This document shows positions 20,471-27,500 of a stretch of DNA of 27,500 nucleotides, one piece after another; position 1 is the first letter of the stretch, and every line of letters begins with the position of its first letter. The position numbers and the translations under genes were made by a program. This DNA comes from Actinidia chinensis. Its lineage: Eukaryota > Streptophyta > Magnoliopsida > Ericales > Actinidiaceae. Location: NCBI GenBank assembly GCA_009663005.1, contig VIGQ01002183.1:1-27500 (forward strand), given 5' to 3'. Under the pieces are notes generated by a model that saw nothing but the letters and a program-made list of their open reading frames with translations, made no database searches and was not told where the DNA came from.

Positions 20471-20750
20471 GTTATTTGCTAAAGGCTCGCCTTTGGTACC
20501 CGCAACCCGATGTATCAAGATAGCAATCTTTACATGTGACTGGAGGATCAAAATATGGCACAAATTGAAACATTGGATTGGGAAGCCAAACATTTGCCAA
20601 GAGCTTTAGTTCTATAAGGTCTTCTAGTACTTGAGTTTCAGTAGTTTTTTGGGGCTATTCTCATAGTTGTGAGTTGCTGCTTCTTTTGCTCTCATCATAT
20701 TTACGGCTATGTTGGTTACGATGCATAGGTTTTCTTGATGCACTTGATCT
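20471..20750 (+). pseudogene. GLR exon block D: S2 end and last membrane helix
   Basis: AKGSPLVP opens the block, VTGGSK appears one frame over, and HWIGKPN is at about 20570-20590. The last helix reads VAASFALIIFTAMLV in one frame (about 20670-20716) after the FxGLF motif. A stop at 20607-20609 interrupts the first frame before the helix. The expected cytoplasmic tail is not clear beyond about 20740; I place the end by similarity only. Confidence 0.75.
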
Positions 20751-22067
20751 CAAAGCTTGTGGGAGGAAGAAGAAGAGCCAGACATGGAAGCAATAAATTC
20801 ACCAAATATCGCAACCTAACTTTGTGTGCTATGATAGCTCGACGTAGGTTGCCAACCTAATACTAATGTGTTCTTGTGGCAATGATGCCGTTTACTTATT
20901 CCTTAATCATACATGTATATTTTTTGTACCATTAGTAAGCATTTCTGTTCTTCCCTGAGAAAAAAAAAAACGAATAACCCATGGGTGGTCGTTGTAGAAC
21001 GGAAGGAATAAATCATTCTTGATTTTTATCCTTGATTGGTGGATAATTCTTCTCCTAATTGTATTAATTACAATGCTTAAATTTCTAGAATTTGAATTTA
21101 GACCAAAACGCCCATTTGTTTGGGTCTAAGGTTTACGAATTAGTTATATGTGCCCATTTTTTGTGTAGAATGGTCTCCTGGAATGTTTCAATTGGATTGA
21201 AGTGAGAGTTGTTTCTTTTTGGCTCATATTTTCACAAAATTAGCACTGTTTTATTTGTATCTGACCATGGCTGGGCTGACCCTTGTTGGTGTCCGTCCAT
21301 GTTCTGGACCCAATCCCAAAAAGAAACAAATCCCATTGTTTATGGTGATTTATTTTTCTTCAACTGCCACTTTCCAACCCTTTGACCGGATAGTCTAATG
21401 AGTCTGAAATTTTAATGTGTTCATTCTCGGTGTATTGTTATGGAAGTTCATCGATCTGTTTAATATTAAATGGTTGGTGAGTTTTCAACATTTTTGTTGG
21501 TTTGTTGTGTACCCCTTACGACTAATAGTGTGGGAGATTTGACTTGGGGTCCCAGTTGGTGCCTAACTTGGTTTGGTGCCTAGTCCCTTGTGATGTGACC
21601 AGAATTGTTCACTTGGTAGAACTCACAGCGGGTATATAACTCATAGAAAAATTAAATTTATCAGATATTCATAGTTTTGAATCATATTTGTGTAAATTTT
21701 CTCTCAAAATCTGACTTATAGTTTCTTTTATAAAAAAATATAATGGAATTATGTACCTACGTACAAATGTTCAATCAACTTAGTTTTTTGTTAATGCAAT
21801 CTATCTACATAACAAATTCTACTAAACATTCGGTTACTATAGCTTTTGGAATCTACACTATTGTCAAATATAGCCAATAATGTATCTTTAATCTCAAAAT
21901 CATGATGAATAGCATACACCAACCAATTACATTTGGATTAGCAATAGCTTTATTTATTATTCCTTCTATAAATTTTGTTAGCTGATGGTGTCCTCTATGC
22001 TATTTTTTTTTTTGGATATTGGCCTTAATAGAAAGGAAACACAAAAAATTAGTCATTTGAATTTCAT
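20751..22067. other. 3' flank of GLR and intergenic sequence
   Basis: Contains GCAACCTA (20811-20818) and TAGGTTGC (20845-20852), an 8-bp stem that may lie in the 3' untranslated region, and an A10 run near 20960. No further gene was recognised. Confidence 0.45.
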
Positions 22068-22070
22068 TTA

Positions 22071-22224
22071 GGCTCTGTTTGGATAGTGATATTTCATTTC
22101 ACATTTTGAAATTCATAGAGTTTGTTTGACTGACATATCATTAAGGGACTTGAACTCCACCCAAATACCCAGATACTTCAAACCTAAAATGAGGGAATTC
22201 TAAAATCCTTCTAAACAGATGCTA
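22071..22224. mobile_element. Degraded Tourist-like MITE (~154 bp)
   Basis: GGCTCTGTTTGG at the left and, on the minus strand, TAGCATCTGTTTAG at the right are imperfect inverted ends. TTA lies on both sides (22068-22070 and 22225-22227). The class is the same as at 13609 but the ends are more eroded and the interior is different. Confidence 0.5.
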
Positions 22225-22227
22225 TTA

Positions 22228-22849
22228 GGGGAGGGGTATCATTCACACTTCATCCTAACTTTAACACTCCAGCCATAATTCATGCATTTGAAATCTAACG
22301 TTTGAAGTATTCAAACGAAGTCTTAAAATGTGTGGAGTCCGACCATGACTTGTAATCAATTTCATTCCTATGACCTAGCCAGAGAAGAAAGCAAGAATTG
22401 CAATTCCAAATCCCTAATTTTCTTTCAAAAGAGGAATTCGAACAAGACTTTGGATATTGGTTTGACCCCACTATTGGAACCTGATTACAATTACGCAACT
22501 TAAAAGAATTAAAAAAAAAAACACAACAATTCAAAGTAAGATTCACCTTGATTTAGTGTTGCATCTTCCTTTTATTCAAACACCGTAAAAAATCTACATA
22601 ACAATTACCCACAAAAATAATGTTTACAAATGATCAAAAAATTAATACATAACTCTATTTTAATTTCTATCAGTATACATTTATCGTAACCTGCTCACTC
22701 TAAAATCTTTTAACCTAAAAATTACCCAAAAATTCATCAGCTTTGGTACTATGTTGTGTTTGGTTTGACCCTTGGGACGTATATAAGAGAAGGAAATGCT
22801 AAAAAGAATCCCAGTGTGGGGCCTTTGTTTTTACGGTATTGGCATGTGT
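22228..22849. other. Intergenic sequence, no gene supported
   Basis: AT-rich; nothing recognised on either strand. Confidence 0.45.
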
Positions 22850-22923
22850 GAAAAGTGTATAGCCAAGTTGAAAAGTGTATAATAATATGTGACAGTGTAA
22901 TTGAAACAGTGCAAAAAGTGTAT
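22850..22923 (+). repeat. Three copies of GAAAAGTGTAT
   Basis: GAAAAGTGTATA at 22850 and 22870 (20-base spacing) and CAAAAAGTGTAT at about 22912. They may be subterminal repeats of a transposon; no ends were found. Confidence 0.7.
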
Positions 22924-23340
22924 CGAAAATCAATTTTTTATCTTTTTTTTTTGTGGCTTCTATTAAACGCCCATGGACTTCCAATATCAAACTCATAAGG
23001 AACACATGAAACCAAATGCATAAAACTATGCATTTTTTTTTATGTGGCGTAATTTCTTGGAAATGCAAAATTGAATTAAGAAATCATTGGCACCTAGGAA
23101 CACTTTCCAAAATTTCCATGCCACCATCATAGGAGCTCAATCACATAAATTATCATGAATCCTCTCTATCTTGTGACTACTTAGAAAATACAAGTGAAGT
23201 AGTTTCAAGGAGATGTATGCTGACAAAGTCGATTTCTATCATAATAAGAAGCTTCCTCTATTCCAAGTCCAAGATACGTGATGTTTTTTTGAGTGCTGCT
23301 GAGCTGAGGATCGGATAGGGAATATGAGATCGAAAATGTG
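22924..23340. other. Intergenic with one small hairpin
   Basis: AAATGCAT (23014-23021) and ATGCATTT (23028-23035) form an 8-bp stem. No coding similarity. Confidence 0.5.
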
Positions 23341-23346
23341 GACCTT

Positions 23347-23527
23347 GGCTCCGTTTGGTATCCCATTTTCTTTAGTTTTTTTTTTATTTTTTAATTCTTG
23401 TTTTATTTTTACTTTTTACTTAACTTTTAGTTTACAATAAAGCCACAAAAATAAAAAATCAAAAATTTTGATTTTTTAACTTATAATTTTTAAAAAAAAT
23501 GACTTTTAAGCATACCCAAAGGGAGTA
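23347..23527. mobile_element. Tourist-like MITE, same family as 13609-13818 (reverse orientation)
   Basis: The left end GGCTCCGTTTGGTA equals the reverse complement of the right end of the 13609 element. The right end GACTTTTAAGCAT..CAAAGGGAG matches the reverse complement of that element's left end (GACTTTTAAGCAT..CAAACGGAG). The interior is A/T runs with AAAGCCA-type words, as in the other copy. The flanks CTT and TTA do not match, so the target duplication is lost or the right end is eroded. Confidence 0.72.
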
Positions 23528-23530
23528 TTA

Positions 23531-25556
23531 GTTAGACCCCACTCATTGTATGAATGGTTACCATTATATGGGTAAAATACACTGACAAAAGTTATCCCCA
23601 CTAAAATAATGTACTAGTCCACGTTCTCAAATCAAATACAATAAAAAAATAAACTCATATTTTGAAAAAGATAAGTTTTATTTTATATCATTTAATTTTT
23701 ATTCGAATTGTTACTTTCGTTTTCTACATTTTACTTTAATATAGTTAACTCAGATTTGTCGAGATGTTGCAATGTGCACGTTACACCCACATCCATTAAT
23801 TTGTGAATAATGTGAAATAGCTATAGTCACGTATATGACCTATACAAAAGGCAAAAAATAAAAATAATTTTTTAATAAAGTTTTTTTAAAAAAAAATTAG
23901 TGAACTTTATTCAAATTAAACAAAAATTTACTTTTATCGGACTCACTCTTAAGAGAAGGAAAAGAATATAAAATTTTAATTAAACGGTAAAATGTAACAA
24001 TCACTAAAGGGACCCAAATGAATGTTATGTTATATTAATTAAAACACTCAATGTGGTTATGTGTGTGGTACCATGGCTATTTTTATTCATAAATTCTCAA
24101 ATATGTGGCAAAGGTCCACATTATAACTATTTCAAAGTTCAATGTTTAATATGTTTAAATTAAATAATGTGAAAGCGACGAAAGTGGACCTGAGTAAAAG
24201 TTTGGAAGGTATAAAATATAATACCTTAAAATTATAATTTTTTAAAAAAAATTGATTTAATCATGTGACCATCTATCTAAATCACCCCATTTTTGTCTAT
24301 ACTGATTTCTTTCAACAACGTCTAAAAATGAACGGTATACAGAGAATAAATGGTTTATTGTTGTATGAATGATATAAAAATGGATAAATTTTCACTAACA
24401 TATCTCTTGAGATTTTTGACAAATACCGATATCAAATGAACCTTTTTTTTTTATTTAACTATCTTAATAAAAAGCCATTTTTAAAACTAAGGTTTTATTT
24501 TTTATGACATCAAAAATGAACCGTTGCGTTTAGTCATTCCGTTGCATTTGAGATATTAATGATTGCAAGTTCCAAACAGTCCTATCGTGTATCTGATCTT
24601 TTCCCCCCTAAAAAAATAATTTTACTCTTTTGCGTCCCCACAACGCATGTACATGTTAGACATTACGAGTTTTTTAGACACTACGATACCCCTACACCTA
24701 CATTGTACATAAAACGACTTCGAGGGAAAAGAACTCCTCTATCTAAAGTTGCCATTTTAATTGTTGCCATTTTGCGTTTGTTTTGGGGTTTTTATTTGGC
24801 ATGATTGGGATCGTAATTGGTATTTTTTAATTTTAAATAAAATTTATTTTTAGCTGATATAAAATAACTATATTTTATATGTTAGGAGAGGACCCAAAAA
24901 AACCCAAACTCAATCCTGTGAGTAAGAATAAGGTCAGTTATGCAAGAACGTTCAATGCTAGAGAAAAGGAAACTTTTCCTAATCCTTACCCCAGAACCAA
25001 GTGACTATAAGAAGGATATGGTGTTCCGAAAACTATTATCAACATTTTCTTTCTAGGGCCAATTATTTAATTTCCGAGGCGTTATACTTTTTAGAAAAAT
25101 GACCCAAGTGTCCCTTAGTTAGATTAGGTTGTTATTTTGTTTTACCACTACACCCAATAATAAGGATGGACTTCACTTTTTTTCTTTCTTTCTTCTCAAT
25201 AACCCCATTTATTTCAATTATCACTATAAGACCAACCATTTTTTTTTTATTTATTTTGTTTTTTTTTGTCTTCAATCAATTTAAATTTAGTTCATTTATT
25301 TTTATTGTGTTTATACTTTGTTGAAAAATACAAATTAAATGTTTTTTGACTAACAAAAAAATATCACTAAGAATAATTTGGCTTACTTGATCTGTATTAA
25401 TTTTTTTAATTTTGTTTTAGTATTTGTAGTTTACAAATGCAGATAAGAAAATGATAAAAATTGATTAATACTGGAAAATAGATTGTTCAACATCAATACT
25501 ACCAAGTAATTTTTAGTATTTTTCTTCTATATATATAGACGTTAAAAATAAAAACT
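23531..25556. other. AT-rich intergenic sequence, no gene supported
   Basis: About 2 kb of AT-rich DNA with many A/T runs. The open frame at 24559-24804 (81 codons, plus) resembles no family I know and has no supporting signals. Confidence 0.5.
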
Positions 25557-25559
25557 TAA

Positions 25560-25887
25560 GGGCCCGTTTGGCTGGAGGAGATGGGGAAAGGGTACTTTTT
25601 GAGGGAGGATAAATTTTGAGGGGATAACTTTTACTTTGTTTGGATAATTTTTAGAATGGGTGAAAGGTGGAGGATAATGAAGAAAATATATAGAGGAGCA
25701 ACAAAAATATAAAATATTTATATATTAAAAAATATTTTTTTTATTTCTCTCTCTATATATATAAAAATTATACATTTTTGTTTCCTCTTTATATATTTTT
25801 TTTCTTTATCCCTCACCCCTTAATCCCCCGATAACTTTTAGTTAGGGGTCAGGCCACCAAAAAATTGATCCACCTCTATCCACCTCC

Positions 25888-25923
<36 letters not shown>

Positions 25924-26015
25924 TATATTCGCCAGTCCAAACGCCCCGAAAAAAAGTTATCCGGAGGAAAAAATTATCCGTCCCCCTCCAAAATTCGTTT
26001 AAGCCAAACGACCCC
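25560..26015. mobile_element. Larger Tourist-like MITE (456 bp) with TAA duplication
   Basis: Left end GGGCCCGTTTGGCT and right end (minus strand) GGGGTCGTTTGGCT match at 12 of 14 bases. TAA flanks both sides (25557-25559, 26016-26018). The interior has ATAACTTTTA words on both sides of an AT core (TATATA runs at 25723-25790) and GATAATTTTT/AAATTATCC words in opposite orientation. It carries no open frame of note. PIF/Harbinger-derived origin is inferred from ends and duplication only. Confidence 0.85.
25888..25920. repeat. Tandem 17-bp duplication inside the MITE
   Basis: GGGCATAAATTATCCG occurs at 25888-25903 and again at 25905-25920, with one G between. AAATTATCCG recurs once more near 25971-25980. 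Confidence 0.9.
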
Positions 26016-26168
26016 TAAGGTCGTTGGTTACAGATGTACCATTAAATTAAACATTTGTCCTATATATTAACTTTCAAATCATAAATATATAATGTTTTTT
26101 TATAGTGATATCATCTTTCTTCCATGCGGCTTCAAGTATGGAAATCTATTCTTTATAGCAAAGTCAAT

Positions 26169-26188
26169 GGGGGGGGGGGGGGGGGGGG
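26169..26188 (+). repeat. G20 homopolymer
   Basis: Twenty consecutive G in an otherwise AT-rich context. Confidence 0.97.
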
Positions 26189-26311
26189 TTGATTTGTCAA
26201 AGTAAACATGTGGAGACAATCACAGCATAAGCTTTGCGAGTGGTCCCACCGGCCACTACTTTGCGGGTCAAAGAGATAATAAGTATTTTTTTTAAGTTTC
26301 CATTTGGGAAT

Positions 26312-26442
26312 GATTTTTTGGCACTCCCATTTTTGATTTCTACACTACACTCCAAAGGAATGTGAAAAATCAACACCATTATGATATTTGATTTTTTGCA
26401 CTCCTATTTTGGAGTGTAGAAATAAAATGGAGTGCGAAAATC
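26312..26442. mobile_element. Foldback MITE (~131 bp)
   Basis: The left arm (26312-26372, GATTTTTTGGCACTCC... to ...GTGAAAAATC) and the reverse complement of the right arm (26389-26442, GATTTTCGCACTCC... to ...GTGCAAAAAATC) match over almost their whole length with a few gaps, leaving a loop of about 16 bases. AAT lies on each side (26309-26311 and 26443-26445) and could be the target duplication. Superfamily is not assignable. Confidence 0.75.
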
Positions 26443-26445
26443 AAT

Positions 26446-27131
26446 TAACCTTCATTTTATCTATATATATATGATTTTATCCATTTTACTAATAAGAGTC
26501 GCTACAAGTGGGCTCAAAATTCAAAATTGCTTGTGTAATTTTTTTTCCATTCTAGCTCAAGTTATAATTTATCATTTCAACCCTAAATTTTTAAATTGAA
26601 TCAATAAGCAATTTCACTAACACAAAAAAATATTTTATAGACACAAGGATTCCAAACTATAATGTTTTTTTTTGTCACTTTGGTTCCCAAAATTTTTAAT
26701 TTTATCAATCCATCTCAGACATTGTAAGGAATGTTTTATCATGATATGAGGTTTAAAATAAAATAGAAATTGGATCTTTGATGAGACTAGTCTACACAGC
26801 TATGATTTAGGGACTGAGGTTTTTTTTTAGTAATTATCGAATTGTTAATAAATTTTGTGCATCCCGAACAGATGTCTAAAGCTTTTAGGGATGAAAAAGG
26901 CAAGTTGATGATTGGTATAATCTAAAGTTATTATTGATAAATATTTTGGACCGGTAATATTTCTTTTGAAACCATTATCACCGTCATATAAAATTGGACT
27001 CTTATAATTTGATTTAATTTGAAACTTTAAGAACGAAACTTGATAATTAAATTTGACGGCAATAAGTGATTCAAAGCACGTACTTTACTGATCATTAATA
27101 CATTTAGGCAATTAAAAATAATAGCCTTTAT
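26446..27131. other. AT-rich intergenic sequence, no gene supported
   Basis: Nothing recognised apart from A/T runs. Confidence 0.5.
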
Positions 27132-27336
27132 TTCCACCTTCCCCCCACCGTCACATCATCACACCTCCCCAAACAATTACCCTGTCGCTCCCTGCCCCCC
27201 ACCCACCCTTTTCTCCCCTCGTTCCCCCTCCCGTTGATCGCTTCCCCCCAGCCAACCGCCCCACCCCCCCCGCCTTCCCCTTGTCCCTTCCTCTCCCCCC
27301 CCCGGCTCCCTCCCCCCCCACCCCTTTTTTTTTTCC
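27132..27336. repeat. C-rich, almost pure C/T block
   Basis: Some 200 bases dominated by CCCC, CCCTCC and CCCCACC words, with very few G. It is set between AT-rich sequence on both sides with sharp edges. The minus strand is correspondingly G-run-rich. Confidence 0.9.
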
Positions 27337-27500
27337 ATATTAATTATTAGTTATTATTATTTTATTTATTATTTTATTATTATTATTTTAATTCGTTTTT
27401 TAATTAAGAAAATTTTTTTTTATCGTTTAATATTTTTTGAATAACTGCAATTTTTTTTATTCTATTTTCTATCTTTTTTGTATTTTTTTATAACCTAATT
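27337..27500. other. AT-rich edge with TTATTATTATT-type repeats
   Basis: ATTATTATTTTATTTATTATT low-complexity sequence at 27342-27391, then T-rich sequence to the window end. No gene. Confidence 0.6.

Larger units (their letters stand above)
17619..20750 (+). pseudogene. GLR: Glutamate receptor-like (GLR) gene remnant, four exons, 5' end missing
   Basis: Plant GLRs are plasma-membrane or endomembrane ligand-gated cation channels, gated by amino acids. They have an N-terminal bilobed domain, a ligand-binding domain split by the pore, and a final membrane helix. Here those parts occur in order over 3.1 kb, in four exon blocks with three introns. The residues resemble GLR clade 2 from memory (TSMQANFLINLGNEAQV, AKELGMMSE, IGFWTPK, GFVIWILE, REK, KGSPLVP). 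The signal peptide and roughly the first 100 residues are not seen. Frame changes and stops (for example the stop after AIIGQ) break every exon except short blocks. Introns are kept, so it is not a retrocopy. It is either a decayed gene or a real gene with assembly indels. Confidence 0.9.

Noticed and set aside
20960..20969. A10 run after GLR as the poly(A) tail of a retrocopy
   Set aside because: The GLR remnant retains introns, so it did not arise from spliced mRNA.
22850..22923. CRISPR-like array of short repeats
   Set aside because: Only three imperfect 11-base copies with unequal spacing in plant DNA; no array structure.

Overview
The window is plant nuclear DNA, most likely from a eudicot. 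It is AT-rich and gene-poor. It holds two Ty1/copia LTR retrotransposons, several small Tourist-like (PIF/Harbinger type) MITEs with TAA or TTA target-site duplications, CT microsatellites, and one recognisable plant gene remnant with introns. No bacterial operon, CRISPR array, rRNA or tRNA was recognised. No convincing uninterrupted protein-coding gene of normal length was found.

Layout. 1-4579: a plus-strand Ty1/copia element whose 5' end lies outside the window. Gag, protease, integrase, reverse transcriptase and RNase H follow in order, then a polypurine tract and a short 3' LTR. 4580-7536: non-coding sequence with a 22-bp perfect palindrome, a degenerate AAATCGAACAC minisatellite and GTC-type triplets. 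7537-12020: a second Ty1/copia element on the minus strand, structurally complete, with two ~0.5-kb LTRs, an initiator-Met tRNA primer-binding site and remnants of all gag-pol domains. 12021-17600: AT-rich intergenic DNA with a clear 210-bp MITE, a GC-richer patch with CT repeats, and short hairpins. 17619-20750: a plant glutamate receptor-like (GLR, clade-2 type) gene remnant on the plus strand. It runs from the middle of the N-terminal domain to the last membrane segment, in four exons, and its first exon is missing or unrecognised. 20751-27500: AT-rich intergenic DNA with four more MITE-like elements, a 20-base G run, and a sharply bounded C-rich block near the right edge.

How the parts relate. 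The retroelements and MITEs appear to be ordinary insertions around one GLR locus. Reading frames in both retroelements and in the GLR remnant are broken mainly by small insertions and deletions. The two LTRs of the minus-strand element also differ heavily by short gaps. This could be true decay. It could also be residual indel error in the assembly, so 'pseudogene' calls here are provisional. I did not find evidence for a previously undescribed biological system; the most interesting content is the GLR remnant and the MITE family.
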